This document shows, in pieces, positions 9,556-20,425 of a stretch of DNA of 64,000 nt. Within the stretch, counting starts at the first letter, position 1. Every line of letters starts with the position of its first letter. The position numbers and the translations under genes were made by a program. This DNA is from an uncultured Alphaproteobacteria bacterium (GTDB taxonomy: Bacteria > Pseudomonadota > Alphaproteobacteria > Rhizobiales > Aestuariivirgaceae): contig CAMFKI010000005.1 of assembly GCA_945957365.1 (NCBI GenBank), positions 62,001-126,000 on the forward strand. The letters are read 5' to 3'. The notes below the pieces were generated by a model. It saw only the letters and a list, made by a program, of their open reading frames with translations, did no database searches and had not been told where the DNA came from.

Positions 9556-9619
9556 ACGCACACCTAAGACGCGTCCCGCCCTCATGACAAGGGAGGATAC
9601 ACCAAGCGGTGACCGAACG

Positions 9620-10195
9620 TCAGTCTGAAAGCCTTGCAAATAGAAGATGATCGCGCCATTCGCCGGCGATCTTGAGATAGCCCCGGGCGAGCCCTTCATG
9701 TTCGAAGCCGCATTTGCGCAACAGGCCGATGGATGCGCTGTTGTGAGGCAGGCAGGCCGCCTCGACCCGGTGCAGGCCGAGGTGGCGGAAGGCGAAATCG
9801 CAGATCAGCCGCACGGCGGAGGTCATGTAGCCCCGGCGGGCATGCGGCAGGCCGATCCAGTAGCCGAGCGTCGCCGTCTGGGCGACGCCGCGGCGGACGT
9901 TGGACAGGGTGAGTGCGCCCACCAGCACCTCGCCGTGCCGGTCATAGATGAAATAGGGATAGGCCACGTCCTCGTCGATGTCGCGCCAGTATTGCCGGAT
10001 GCGGCTGCGGAAGGCGGTGCGGGTGAGGTCGTTGGCGGGCCAGATCGGCTCCCACGGGGTGAGGAAGTCGCGGCTCTGCCCGCGCAGGGCCGCCCACTGC
10101 TCGTAGTCGCCCATGTCGGGCACGCGGATCAGCGCGTGGCTGTCCCTGAGGCTGGGGGGCGGATCGCCCGAGAAGGGTGAGCGGAGGAAGGCCAT
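9620..10195 (-). CDS. GNAT family N-acetyltransferase, RimJ-like
   Basis: A 191-residue acetyltransferase of the RimJ/RimL branch. The acetyl-CoA binding region reads YWIGLPHARRGYMTSAV (about residues 109-125), followed by the HRVEAACLPHNSASIGLLRKCGF block typical of enzymes that acetylate protein N termini. Cytosolic. It sits 8 bases after the M16 peptidase and is part of the same run of genes. In related genomes this position is usually annotated as ribosomal-protein-alanine acetyltransferase, but the target is unproven. Confidence 0.9.
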   Translation of the reverse strand: MAFLRSPFSGDPPPSLRDSHALIRVPDMGDYEQWAALRGQSRDFLTPWEPIWPANDLTRTAFRSRIRQYWRDIDEDVAYPYFIYDRHGEVLVGALTLSNVRRGVAQTATLGYWIGLPHARRGYMTSAVRLICDFAFRHLGLHRVEAACLPHNSASIGLLRKCGFEHEGLARGYLKIAGEWRDHLLFARLSD

Positions 10196-10203
10196 GCCGC
10201 CCG

Positions 10204-11463
10204 CTACGCGAAATGCCGGGTGATGGTTTCATAAGCCGAGAGCTGGCCGATGTGCCCGACCGCACTGAAGGCCGGCTTCTGGTGCTGGAACAGGCGCTGG
10301 GCCAGCGCGCGCACCTGCTCGGGCGTCACCGCCTCGATCTTGGCGGTGAGGGTGGCGATGGCCGGCACCTGCCCGAAGGCGAGGAACTGCCGGGCGATCT
10401 GGTCGGCCCGCGCCGAGGCGCTCTCGAGGTTCATGACGAGGCTGGCCTTGAGCTGCGCCTTGGCGCGCGCCACCTCGTCCTCGCTCACTTGGCTGGCGAC
10501 CGACAGCATGACCTCCGAGGTGAGGTCGAGAAGCTCGTTCGAATGTTCGGGGCTGGTGGCCGCATAGACGCCGACCTGGCCCGCATCCTCATAGGCCGAG
10601 CCGAAGGCGAACACGCTGTAGCACAGGCCGCGCTTTTCGCGCACCTCCTGGAACAGCCGGGACGACATGCCGCCGCCCATGATGTTGGACAGCACCTGCA
10701 GCACGTAGATGTCGGGGTGGCGGTAGCTCGGCGCCTCGAAGGTGAGCACCACATGCGCCTGGTCCAGCGGCTTTTCCGCCGTGCAGCAGGTGGGCAGGAA
10801 GGACGGCGTCTCGCGCTGCGGGTCGCTGCCCTCCGCGATGTGGCCCAGCAGGCGCTGGGCTTCGGCTGCGAAGGCCTTGTGGTCGATGTTGCCGGCGGCG
10901 GCGACGACGATGCGCGAGCCCCAGTAGTTGCGGTTGCGCCAGTCGAGGATCTGCTGGCGCGTGACGGCGCCGACCAGATCCTGCGTGCCGAGGATCGAGC
11001 GACCCAGCGGATGGGCGCCGAAGCTCGCCGCCTGGGCGAGGTCGAAGACCAGGTCGTCCGGCTGGTCGTGGGCGGCGGCGATCTCCTGCAGGATCACGTC
11101 GCGCTCGCGCTCGAGTTCGTCCTCGTCGAGTTCCGGCGCGGTGAAGATGTCGGCCAGGATGTCGAGCGCCAGGGCCCAGTCCTGCTTGAGCACGCGGGCG
11201 TAATAGGTGGTCGTCTCCATGCCGGTGGCGGCGTTGATCTCGCCGCCGGCGGATTCGATTTCTTCCGCGATGGCGCGCGCCGTGCGCTTCGGCGTGCCCT
11301 TGAAGGCCATGTGTTCGAGGAAATGCGCGATGCCGTTTTCCTCGGCGCGCTCGTCGCGGGCGCCGGCCTTGACCCAGATGCCCAGCGCCGCCGTCTCGAG
11401 ATGCGGCATGTGGTGGGTGATGACGTGGATGCCGTTGGTGAGGCGGGTAATCTCGACACTCAT
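10204..11463 (-). CDS. M16 family zinc metallopeptidase (mitochondrial processing peptidase-like)
   Basis: A 419-residue protease of the pitrilysin (M16) family. The inverted zinc motif HFLEHMAFKGT is at about residues 46-56, and the third ligand glutamate lies in RDVILQEIAA about 75 residues later, so it should be catalytically competent. The length fits the alphaproteobacterial homologues of the beta subunit of mitochondrial processing peptidase. It has no signal peptide. It follows thrC by 14 bases, a classic alphaproteobacterial arrangement. Confidence 0.96.
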   Translation of the reverse strand: MSVEITRLTNGIHVITHHMPHLETAALGIWVKAGARDERAEENGIAHFLEHMAFKGTPKRTARAIAEEIESAGGEINAATGMETTTYYARVLKQDWALALDILADIFTAPELDEDELERERDVILQEIAAAHDQPDDLVFDLAQAASFGAHPLGRSILGTQDLVGAVTRQQILDWRNRNYWGSRIVVAAAGNIDHKAFAAEAQRLLGHIAEGSDPQRETPSFLPTCCTAEKPLDQAHVVLTFEAPSYRHPDIYVLQVLSNIMGGGMSSRLFQEVREKRGLCYSVFAFGSAYEDAGQVGVYAATSPEHSNELLDLTSEVMLSVASQVSEDEVARAKAQLKASLVMNLESASARADQIARQFLAFGQVPAIATLTAKIEAVTPEQVRALAQRLFQHQKPAFSAVGHIGQLSAYETITRHFA

Positions 11464-11477
11464 GAACTTACTCTTGC

Positions 11478-12869
11478 TCAGGCCTGCTGCTGCGCCAGGA
11501 TGAACTCGCGCACCCGGCCGACATCGTTGGGCAATACTGTGAACCGTTCCTTGGCGCTCAGCAAGCCGGCGAGGCGCGGCGGCAGGCCGGGCCTGACGCC
11601 CGAGGCCTTCTCCACCGCGTCGGGGAACTTGGCGGGGTGCGCGGTGGCGAGCGTCACCATGGGGCTGGCCGAGGCCTCGGCCCGGCGGGCCACCGCATAG
11701 CCGACGGCGGTATGCGGGTCGAGCAGCTCGCCGGTTTCGGCCAGGGTCTGGCGGATGGTCTCGGCGGTTTCGGCCTCGTCGGTGGCGCCGGAGCCGAATT
11801 CATGGCGGATCTGCTCGATCTCGCGATCGCCGATGGTGAAGCTCCCCGACTGGGCGAGGCTGGCCATCAGGTGGCGCACCGCGTTGGGGTCGCGCCCGTA
11901 GGTGAGGAACAGCAGGCGCTCGAAGTTGCTGGAGATCTGGATGTCCATCGACGGGCTGCTCGACGGCTTCACACCACGCTGCTCGTAGCGCCCCGTCTTC
12001 AGCGTGCGGTCGAGGATGTCGTTGACGTTGGTGGCGATCAGCAGCCGGTCGACGGGAAGCCCCATGCGCTTGGCGACGAGGCCGGCGAAGACGTCGCCGA
12101 AATTGCCGGTGGGCACGCAGAAGCTGACGGCCCGGCCAGGGGCACCGAGCGACAGGGCGGCGGTGACGTAATAGACCGTCTGCGCCATGATGCGCGCCCA
12201 GTTGATGGAGTTGACGCCGGCGAGCCCCACCCGGTCGCGGAAGGCGTGATCGTTGAACAGCGCCTTCACGATGGCCTGGCAGTCGTCGAAATTGCCCTCG
12301 ATGGCGATGTTGTGCACCGAGGGCGAGTCGACCGTCGTCATCTGGCGGCGCTGCACCTCACTGACGCGGCCATGCGGATGCATCATGAACACCGAGGCAT
12401 GGTGCGAGGACTTGAAGGCCTCGATCGCCGCACCGCCGGTGTCGCCACTGGTGGCGCCGACGATGGTGGCCCGCGTCCGGCGCCTGGCCAGCGCCCAGTC
12501 CATGAGCCGGGCCAGCAGCTGCATCGCCACGTCCTTGAAAGCGAGCGTGGGCCCGTGGAAGAGTTCGAGCAGCCACTGGTTGTCGTCGAGCTGCTTCAGG
12601 GGCGCCACGGCGGGGTGACCGAAGCTGGCATAGGCCTCGGCGATCATGCGCCGGAGATCGGCTTCCGGAATGGCGCCGCCGATGAACGGGTGCATGACGG
12701 AATAGGCCACGTCCTCGTAGCTCTGGCCCTGGAGGTGGGTGATGGCGCGGTTCGAGAGTTCCGGCCAGCTGGCGGGGACATAGAGGCCGCCGTCACGGGC
12801 GAGGCCGGTGAGCAGGACGTCTTCGAAACCCAGTTCCGGGGCTTCGCCCCTCGTCGAAACATAGCGCAA
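11478..12869 (-). CDS. thrC: Threonine synthase
   Basis: PLP enzyme that converts O-phosphohomoserine to threonine, the last step of threonine synthesis. It is 463 residues, full length. Visible signatures are the opening MRYVSTRGEAP, the PLP-lysine segment GPTLAFKDVAMQ (about residue 110) and the phosphate-binding region SGDTGGAAIEAF. The start is a rare TTG at 12869: the family N terminus begins there, and a GAGGGG ribosome site lies 8 bases upstream. The nearby ATG at 12862 is in another frame. It sits between SURF1 and the M16 peptidase in one transcription direction. Confidence 0.96.
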   Translation of the reverse strand: MRYVSTRGEAPELGFEDVLLTGLARDGGLYVPASWPELSNRAITHLQGQSYEDVAYSVMHPFIGGAIPEADLRRMIAEAYASFGHPAVAPLKQLDDNQWLLELFHGPTLAFKDVAMQLLARLMDWALARRRTRATIVGATSGDTGGAAIEAFKSSHHASVFMMHPHGRVSEVQRRQMTTVDSPSVHNIAIEGNFDDCQAIVKALFNDHAFRDRVGLAGVNSINWARIMAQTVYYVTAALSLGAPGRAVSFCVPTGNFGDVFAGLVAKRMGLPVDRLLIATNVNDILDRTLKTGRYEQRGVKPSSSPSMDIQISSNFERLLFLTYGRDPNAVRHLMASLAQSGSFTIGDREIEQIRHEFGSGATDEAETAETIRQTLAETGELLDPHTAVGYAVARRAEASASPMVTLATAHPAKFPDAVEKASGVRPGLPPRLAGLLSAKERFTVLPNDVGRVREFILAQQQA

Positions 12870-12939
12870 GGCCGTGACCCCTCAAGGATTTGAGGGAGCT
12901 TTAGCCCTGCCCTCGCGGGTCATCAAGCGATGGTTTCCC

Positions 12940-13686
12940 TCACCCCCGGCTGTCCCAGTTGCGCCGCCTTCGGCGCAGGTCGAAGATGTAGAAGGCGGAG
13001 ACGCCCAGCAGCGTCAGCGCCAGGCCGAACCAGGTGATGGCATAGCCCAGGTGATTGTTGGCGAGATCGGCCTTGGCTTCCTGCGGGCGCGGAAAGCCGG
13101 CGTCGTTGCCGGTGGGCACCAGCTGCACCTCGAAGGGGAAGGGCTTCAGGCTGTCGGGCAGGCCGCTGGCCGCCAGCATGCCCTTCACGTCCCACCAGTA
13201 CCACATGTTGCCCTTGGGATCGTTGACCGGGTCGAAGAAGCCCTGGCCGTAGGGGTGGGTGCGGATGACGCCCTCGATCTCCTGCGGGCCATCGGGCTCG
13301 GTGAAGTGGCCCAGCATCTGCCCGGGCAGGCGGCCGCGGTCGACGATCACCGCCCAGCCGTCGGCGCTGGCCGCCGGGGTGATGATGGTCCAGCCCTGGC
13401 CGCCGTCATAGCTCGACAGCATCTTCATGAAGCTGTCGTTCTTGTAGGTGCCGGTGAAGCGGACGCGCACGAACTCGACGTTGCTGCCGGCGCGCGCCAT
13501 GTTGGAGGCGGTGGGGAGGTCGACCGGCGGGGCGGCGGCATTGGCGGCGAGCTGCGCCAGCAGCGCCTCCTTCCAGGCCAGGCGCTTCACCTGCCACACC
13601 CCGAGCGAGACGAGGATGGCGAGGCCGACGATGGTGGCGATGACGACGGGCCAGATGCGCGGCGGGAGCTCGTGCGGGCGGATCAT
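12940..13686 (-). CDS. SURF1 family cytochrome oxidase biogenesis protein
   Basis: A 248-residue inner-membrane protein that helps assemble heme A into subunit I of cytochrome c oxidase. It has the SURF1 plan of one membrane span near each end (about 12-32 and 215-235) around a large periplasmic domain. Family motifs include VRFTGTYKND, VDRGRLPG and YWWDVKGM, with GYAITWFGLALTL at the second span. The ATG at 13686 overlaps the stop of the DUF983 gene as ATGA, so translation is probably coupled. It lies in the cox operon, as expected. Confidence 0.95.
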   Translation of the reverse strand: MIRPHELPPRIWPVVIATIVGLAILVSLGVWQVKRLAWKEALLAQLAANAAAPPVDLPTASNMARAGSNVEFVRVRFTGTYKNDSFMKMLSSYDGGQGWTIITPAASADGWAVIVDRGRLPGQMLGHFTEPDGPQEIEGVIRTHPYGQGFFDPVNDPKGNMWYWWDVKGMLAASGLPDSLKPFPFEVQLVPTGNDAGFPRPQEAKADLANNHLGYAITWFGLALTLLGVSAFYIFDLRRRRRNWDSRG

Positions 13687-14057
13687 TTCTGCAGCCGTCC
13701 TTCGCGCGCGTCGGCCTTCCACTGCTGGTTGATGAGCAGCCCCTTCACCGGGCGGAGCAGCAGCATCGGCAGGACGATGAGCAGTGGGATGGCGATCAGC
13801 GCATGGACCCAGAACGGCGGGCTGTAGGCCACCTCGATCCCCAGAATGGAGCCCACCCCGACGACGCAGACGAACAGCATGACGAACCACGCGGCGCCGT
13901 CGCCGCCATCGGCGAATTCATAGGACAGGCCGCAGCTCGTGCATCTTTCGGCCAGCGTCAGATAGCCGTTGAACAGCGGCCCGCGCCCGCAGCGCGGACA
14001 TTTGCCGGCAAGGCCGGTCTTGAGGGGCGAGAGATCGGGATAATACACGTCGGTCAT
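13683..14057 (-). CDS. DUF983 family small zinc-ribbon membrane protein
   Basis: A 124-residue protein with a four-cysteine zinc-ribbon-like knuckle (CPRCG at about 20, CTSCG at about 39) followed by two membrane spans (about 57-78 and 84-102). DUF983 genes usually accompany cytochrome c oxidase operons in alphaproteobacteria, as here between ctaE and SURF1. A role in oxidase assembly is plausible from context but not shown by the sequence. Its stop overlaps the SURF1 start. Confidence 0.92.
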   Translation of the reverse strand: MTDVYYPDLSPLKTGLAGKCPRCGRGPLFNGYLTLAERCTSCGLSYEFADGGDGAAWFVMLFVCVVGVGSILGIEVAYSPPFWVHALIAIPLLIVLPMLLLRPVKGLLINQQWKADAREGRLQK

Positions 14058-14126
14058 GGCAATCCTCGAAAGCGAAGGGGCCGCAGCGGTGTCCGTTGCG
14101 GCCCCAGTTTAGCAGATTGGCGGCGG

Positions 14127-14978
14127 TCAGCCTTCCGGAATGATGACGCCCGCCGAGCTCCACACATAGATCGAGGCGAACAGGAACAGCCAGACCACGT
14201 CGACGAAGTGCCAGTACCAGGCCGCCGCCTCGAGCCCGAAATGCGCCTTGGGCGTGAAGGCGCCGTTCGAGGCGCGGATCAGGCAGACCAGCAGGAAGAT
14301 GGTGCCGATGATCACGTGGAAGCCGTGGAAGCCCGTGGCCATGAAGAAGGTCGAGCCATAGATGTTGCCGCCGTTGTCGCGGCTGAAGGCGAAGGCGGCG
14401 TGCGAATATTCATAGGCCTGGATCGAGGTGAACAGCAGGCCGAGCAGCACGGTGGCGAGCAGGCCCATCTTGAGGCCCTTGCGGTCGTCGTGGAGCAGCG
14501 CGTGGTGGGCCCAGGTGATGGTGGTGCCCGAGGTCAGCAGGATCAGCGTGTTGACCAGCGGCAGGTGCCAGGGATCGAAGATCGCAACGCCCTTGGGCGG
14601 CCACACGCCGCCGGTGGCGATGGCGCGCGAGGCCTGGATCGCCTCGCCCGGGAACAGGCTGACGTCGAAGAAGGCCCAGAACCACGCGACGAAGAACATC
14701 ACTTCGGAAGCGATGAACATCAGCATGCCGTAGCGCAGGTGGAGGGCGACGACCGGCGTGTGGTGCTGCTGGTTGCCCTCCATGATCACGTCGCGCCACC
14801 ACATGAACATGGTGTAGAGCACGCCGGCGAAGCCGATGATCATCGCGGCCGGGTTGGAGCCGTGCATCCAGAACACCGCGCCCACCGCGAGGATGAAGGC
14901 GGAGACGGATCCGACGAACGGCCAGGGGCTCGGGTCGACCAGGTGGTAATCGTGATTCTTTGCGTGCGCGTCAGCCAT
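14127..14978 (-). CDS. ctaE: Cytochrome c oxidase subunit III
   Basis: A 283-residue integral membrane subunit of the aa3-type oxidase, with about seven spans. Family motifs are visible: [21 protein letters not shown] in two adjoining pieces, then [34 protein letters not shown] and [14 protein letters not shown]. The ATG at 14978 is preceded by a good GGAG site. It is the structural gene farthest downstream in the cox operon. Confidence 0.97.
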   Translation of the reverse strand: MADAHAKNHDYHLVDPSPWPFVGSVSAFILAVGAVFWMHGSNPAAMIIGFAGVLYTMFMWWRDVIMEGNQQHHTPVVALHLRYGMLMFIASEVMFFVAWFWAFFDVSLFPGEAIQASRAIATGGVWPPKGVAIFDPWHLPLVNTLILLTSGTTITWAHHALLHDDRKGLKMGLLATVLLGLLFTSIQAYEYSHAAFAFSRDNGGNIYGSTFFMATGFHGFHVIIGTIFLLVCLIRASNGAFTPKAHFGLEAAAWYWHFVDVVWLFLFASIYVWSSAGVIIPEG

Positions 14979-14990
14979 TTCCCCTACTCC

Positions 14991-15572
14991 TTAATTCGCG
15001 ACGCTGGCGGGGGCCTGTGTCTTGGCCTCCGTCACAGCCTTGGGCTTGTCCACCGGATAGAAGGTATAGGACAAGGTGATTTCATCGACGCCCACGGCGT
15101 CCGGATCCTTCAGCATGTCCGGATCGACGAAGAAGACCACGGGCATGTCGACCTTCTCGCCGGGCTTCAGCGTCTGCTCGGTGAAGCAGAAGCACTGGAT
15201 CTTGTTGAAATAGGCGCCGGCCTGCGGCGGCGACACGTTGAACACGGCGCTCCCGGTGAGCGTCTTGTCCGAAAGGTTGACGGCCTCGTAATGGGCCATG
15301 ACCTGCTCGCCGAACTTCACCTTCACGGCGGACTCGACCGGGTGGAAGGTCCAGTCGAGCTTGCTCGAGGTGTTGGCGTCGAAGCGCACCGACACGGTCT
15401 GGTCCAGCACCTGCTTCGGCGCCGTCTCGGCGCGCTGCACGGTGCCGCCGAAGCCCGTGGCCTGGCAGAACAGACGGTAAAGCGGCACGGACGCGTAGGT
15501 GAGGCCGATCATCACCGCGACGGCGCCCAGCGACATGAGCACGATGCGGTCATTGCGCGGGGCCTTGGCCAT
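14991..15572 (-). CDS. ctaG: Cytochrome c oxidase assembly protein CtaG/Cox11
   Basis: Copper chaperone, 193 residues, that delivers copper to the CuB site of subunit I. One N-terminal membrane span (about 13-33) anchors a periplasmic beta domain. The copper-binding CFCF motif is seen in NKIQCFCFTEQTL (about 134-137), with a further conserved cysteine in YRLFCQATG. I start at the ATG at 15572, which shares one base with the CoxF stop (TGATG) and has a GGGGG stretch upstream; a GTG one codon earlier is also possible. Confidence 0.96.
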   Translation of the reverse strand: MAKAPRNDRIVLMSLGAVAVMIGLTYASVPLYRLFCQATGFGGTVQRAETAPKQVLDQTVSVRFDANTSSKLDWTFHPVESAVKVKFGEQVMAHYEAVNLSDKTLTGSAVFNVSPPQAGAYFNKIQCFCFTEQTLKPGEKVDMPVVFFVDPDMLKDPDAVGVDEITLSYTFYPVDKPKAVTEAKTQAPASVAN

Positions 15573-15733
15573 CACAGCCCCCGCATCGCCACCGACCCGC
15601 CGAGGCGGACGACGGTGGTGACGAAGAACAACGCCACGAGCGCCAGCAGCACGAGCGCCATGGCGATGGCGCGCTTGCGGCGGCGGGCCATGTCCTCGGG
15701 TCCGAAGGGGGTATTGGTCATCACATCCTTCAT
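15572..15733 (-). CDS. CoxF-like small cytochrome oxidase operon protein
   Basis: A 53-residue protein with a charged N terminus ([10 protein letters not shown]) and one membrane span (about 24-42). It fills the gap between ctaB and ctaG. Its ATG overlaps the ctaB stop as ATGA and its own stop overlaps the ctaG start, a tightly coupled arrangement that makes it a real gene despite its size. A short protein called CoxF occupies this place in rhizobia. Its biochemical role is not known to me. Confidence 0.85.
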   Translation of the reverse strand: MKDVMTNTPFGPEDMARRRKRAIAMALVLLALVALFFVTTVVRLGGSVAMRGL

Positions 15734-16686
15734 CCGAAGACCGGCGCGAAGCTGGGCAGGCCCAAGGCGCGTTCGGCGAGGATCAGCGCGAACACCACGA
15801 ACAGCCACATGGTGGAGAAGCCGAACAGCTTCTTGCAGGCGATCTCCGCCTCCTGGCCCTCGCGGATGCAATAGACCCGCCAGGCATGCCAGATGAACAT
15901 CGCGCCGAGCCCGATGTTGGCGAGCAGATAGAGCCAGCCCACCGTGCCGGTGAGCGCGGGGAACAGCGTCACCGGCACCAGCAGCAGCGTGTAGAGCAGG
16001 ATCTGGCGGCGCGTCTCGTCGGGGCCGGCCACGACGGGAAGCATGGGCACGCCGGCATTGGTGTAGTCGGCGTTGATCTTCTTCCACAGCGCCAGCGCCC
16101 AGAAGTGCGGCGGCGTCCAGGTGAAGATGATGAGGAACAGCGCGATGGCGCCGAGGTCGATCGAGCCCGTGACCGCGGCCCAGCCGACCATCGGCGGGAA
16201 GGCGCCGGCGGCGCCGCCGATCACGATGTTCTGCGGCGTCAGGCGCTTCAGCCACATGGTGTAGACGACGATGTAGAAGAAGATGGTGAAGGCCAGCAGC
16301 GCGCCCGCCAGCACGTTGAGCATGAGGCCGAGCACGAGGACCGACCCCGCGGCCAGCACCATGCCGAAGCCCAGAGCCTCGCCGGGCGTGATCGATCCCG
16401 CCGGAACCGGGCGCTTCGCGGTGCGCTTCATCACCGCGTCGATGTCGGCGTCGTACCACATGTTGAGGGCGCCCGCCGCACCCGCACCCACCGCGATCGC
16501 CAGCAGCGCCACGAAGGCGAGCCAGGGGTGCAGTGTGCCGGGTGCCGCGATGATGCCGACGAAGGCGGTGAAGATGACGAGCGACATCACCCGCGGCTTC
16601 AGCAGCGCGAAGAAGTCCTTCACCGTGCCCTGGCCGCCGGCAGTGACGGCCCGGGCTTCGGCGATATTGGCGTTGATGTCGCTCAT
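15730..16686 (-). CDS. ctaB: Heme o synthase (protoheme IX farnesyltransferase)
   Basis: UbiA-superfamily membrane enzyme of 318 residues that farnesylates heme b to heme o, the first step of heme a synthesis for the oxidase. The first Asp-rich prenyl-diphosphate site reads [15 protein letters not shown] (about 75-89), followed by RPVPAG; the second-site region [11 protein letters not shown] is also present. About nine membrane spans. It lies 10 bases after ctaD and overlaps the CoxF gene by 4 bases. Confidence 0.97.
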   Translation of the reverse strand: MSDINANIAEARAVTAGGQGTVKDFFALLKPRVMSLVIFTAFVGIIAAPGTLHPWLAFVALLAIAVGAGAAGALNMWYDADIDAVMKRTAKRPVPAGSITPGEALGFGMVLAAGSVLVLGLMLNVLAGALLAFTIFFYIVVYTMWLKRLTPQNIVIGGAAGAFPPMVGWAAVTGSIDLGAIALFLIIFTWTPPHFWALALWKKINADYTNAGVPMLPVVAGPDETRRQILLYTLLLVPVTLFPALTGTVGWLYLLANIGLGAMFIWHAWRVYCIREGQEAEIACKKLFGFSTMWLFVVFALILAERALGLPSFAPVFG

Positions 16687-16696
16687 CGTGCTGCGG

Positions 16697-18361
<1,665 letters not shown>

Positions 18362-19264
18362 TTACTTCTGAGCCAGCTTGCCGTCGGCGGCTTCTGCGCT
18401 GGCGAGATACTTATAGGCTTCGTCGAGCCCGGCGGTCTGCGCCTTCTTGGCCCAGGTGTCATATTCTTCCTGCGACACCACGTGCACCTCGATCGGCATG
18501 AAAGCGTGGTCCTTGCCGCACAGCTCCGAGCACTCGCCGTAGAACACGCCCTCGCGCTCGGCGTGGAACCAGTCCTGGTTCAGGCGGCCGGGGATGGCGT
18601 CGATCTTCATGCCGAACTGCGGAATGGTCCAGGAATGGATGATGCCGTCGGGGTCGGCCGTGACGATGAGCTTCACCGTCTTGTTCACCGGCACGACGAC
18701 CGGATTGTCGGTCTTGAGAAGGTAGGGGACGTTGGCCTGCTCCGCCGTCTTGATGTCACGCGCGCGGTCGTCGAGGATGGCGGTGAAGGACACCTTGGCG
18801 GTGCCGTCCGGGTTGAGGCCGAGGTCCGGATATTCATAGGTCCAGTTCCAGCTCGGGTTGCCGATCACCTTGATCGTCATGTCGGCCGGCGGAATGTCGC
18901 GCTGCAGGTAGAGCAGGCGGAAGGACGGCACGGCGATGATAACGAGGATGAGGATCGGCACCACCGTCCACACCACCTCGATCATGGTGTTGTGGGTGGT
19001 GCGCGAGGGCACCGGGTTGGCCTTGGCGTTGAACTTGGCGACCACGTAGATCAGCAGGCCCAGAACCACCAGCACCACCACCGTGATGATCGGCAGCAGC
19101 AGGCCGTTGTGGAACATGTGGATGCCTTCCATCGAGGGCGAATTCGACGGCTGCAGGCCCATTTGCCAGGGGTTGGCATAGCCGTCGATGGCATAGGCCG
19201 CCGGGGCGCCCGCCAGCGCTGCCGCAAGGGCAAGTCCTGCCGTCAATGTGTTGCGAAACTTCAT
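18362..19264 (-). CDS. ctaC: Cytochrome c oxidase subunit II
   Basis: A 300-residue subunit that carries the CuA centre and receives electrons from cytochrome c. It has a signal peptide (about 1-25), two membrane spans (about 53-74 and 94-114) and a C-terminal cupredoxin domain. CuA ligands are visible in IHSWTIPQFG and in the block YGECSELCGKDHAFMPIEV. The ATG at 19264 has a GAGAGGG site about 7 bases upstream; a GTG two codons earlier is less likely. It is the first gene of the cox operon, divergent from ialB across a 314-base gap. Confidence 0.97.
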   Translation of the reverse strand: MKFRNTLTAGLALAAALAGAPAAYAIDGYANPWQMGLQPSNSPSMEGIHMFHNGLLLPIITVVVLVVLGLLIYVVAKFNAKANPVPSRTTHNTMIEVVWTVVPILILVIIAVPSFRLLYLQRDIPPADMTIKVIGNPSWNWTYEYPDLGLNPDGTAKVSFTAILDDRARDIKTAEQANVPYLLKTDNPVVVPVNKTVKLIVTADPDGIIHSWTIPQFGMKIDAIPGRLNQDWFHAEREGVFYGECSELCGKDHAFMPIEVHVVSQEEYDTWAKKAQTAGLDEAYKYLASAEAADGKLAQK

Positions 19265-19518
19265 CGTCACCCTCTCTCATCAACGCCCTGCGCAGACGCG
19301 CAAGCTTTGCGGGGGCCATAGCTGTCCCTGGAGCCCCCACTCCAAGCGGTGATTGTGAACCACATTCGAACGCCCGCCGCAACTTGGGCAGGCGCGGCAA
19401 AACGTCGTGCCGGTGCGCACCCGGGCGCGAACCGGAATTCCGCCCCAATTTCCCCCGAAACCCCGGTCTCCCATCCTGCAAGCAGGCACTGCAGACGCAA
19501 AACACCCGTGAATGCCGG

Positions 19519-19547
19519 TTGTGAAAGCCAAACTGCGGCGCTAAACC
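19519..19547 (+). promoter_or_regulatory. Candidate sigma-70-type promoter for ialB within the ctaC/ialB divergent gap
   Basis: The gap from 19265 to 19578 separates the divergent ctaC and ialB genes and must contain both promoters. For ialB, TTGTGA (19519-19524), a 17-base spacer and TAAACC (19542-19547) lie 32 bases before the GTG start. The ctaC promoter is less clear to me. I see no RNA gene or conserved coding frame in this gap. Confidence 0.4.
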
Positions 19548-19578
19548 CGCCCCATCGCGAACCAGAAGGTAGACCTAC

Positions 19579-20283
19579 GTGCGAATCAATCTGAAGCCGA
19601 GCCGCCTGCTCGCCCTCACCACCCTCGGCCTCGCTCTCAGCTTCGGCATGTGCGGCCTCGCAGCAGCCCAGGACACCACCCAGACCCAGGATCAGCAGGC
19701 GCCGGCCGCCGGCGACCAGCCCACCGACCAGGGCGGCCAGCCGCAGTTCGGCCCGCGTGCCGCCAAGCAGCCCGGCCAGGCCCAGGCCCAGCCCGGCCAG
19801 CAGCAGCCCGAACCGCCCAAGATCGACCTCGTCGCCGAGAACGGCAAGTGGAAGGTCCAGTGCGAGACGGTGCCGCCGATGGAAGGCCAGCCGGGCGGCC
19901 GCCAGTGCGGCATGATCCAGGTCACTGCCAGCGACAAGAACCCCAAGGCCACGCTGACCCTCGTGATGGTCAAGACCGTGCAGAACGGCAAGAGCATCTA
20001 CAACATGCGCGTCATCGCCCCGATCGGCGTCTTCCTGCCGACCGGCGTGGCCCTTGAGATCGATGGCAACGCGGTGGGCCGCGTGCCCTTCACGCGCTGC
20101 ATGCCGCAGGTCTGCATGGCCTTCGCCGAAGCCAGCCCCGACACGCTCTCCAAGCTGAAGAAGGGCAAGGCCGCCGACTTCATCATCTATGAGGCGCCCG
20201 GCATCGGCCTGCCGATGAACCTGTCGCTGCAGGGTTTCGCGGCCTCGCTCGCCGCCCTCGACAAGGCCAGCACGCCGAACTGA
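19579..20283 (+). CDS. Invasion-associated locus B (IalB) family periplasmic protein
   Basis: A 234-residue exported protein. Signal peptide about 1-30, then a Gln/Pro-rich low-complexity linker (about 31-78), then the IalB domain with WKVQCETVPP, RQCGMIQ and the CMPQVC pair (about 174-179). Four cysteines suggest two disulfides. IalB was first described in Bartonella but the family is widespread in free-living alphaproteobacteria, so the name does not imply virulence here. GTG start at 19579 with an AAGGT site. It is transcribed away from the cox operon, and a strong terminator follows. Confidence 0.9.
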   Translation: MRINLKPSRLLALTTLGLALSFGMCGLAAAQDTTQTQDQQAPAAGDQPTDQGGQPQFGPRAAKQPGQAQAQPGQQQPEPPKIDLVAENGKWKVQCETVPPMEGQPGGRQCGMIQVTASDKNPKATLTLVMVKTVQNGKSIYNMRVIAPIGVFLPTGVALEIDGNAVGRVPFTRCMPQVCMAFAEASPDTLSKLKKGKAADFIIYEAPGIGLPMNLSLQGFAASLAALDKASTPN

Positions 20284-20308
20284 TCGCCTTGGCAGTCTCC
20301 GAGATCGA

Positions 20309-20336
20309 GGGGCCGTTCCACCGAACGGCCCCTTTT
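20309..20336 (+). terminator. Rho-independent terminator after ialB
   Basis: A perfect 10-bp stem, GGGGCCGTTC / GAACGGCCCC, with a CACC loop, followed by TTTT. It lies 26 bases after the ialB stop and isolates ialB from tldD. Confidence 0.9.
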
Positions 20337-20425
20337 CCATGGCCGCGCCCTGAACGGCGCTGGCAGAATGCCCGTGGCTCACCTATCTTGGAAACCGACA
20401 GCTTCCTGATCCAGAGGTGACCGCC

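Noticed and set aside
6634..9567. Very long open frames antisense to real genes (also at 16283-19321 and 58433-61132)
   Set aside because: High-GC genomes produce long antisense frames. Their translations are rich in His, Arg, Gly and Asp with no domain pattern, while the opposite strands encode clear, conserved proteins.
19265..19578. Possible small RNA or gene in the ctaC/ialB gap
   Set aside because: I found promoter-like elements but no terminator, conserved hairpin or protein-like frame within the gap.
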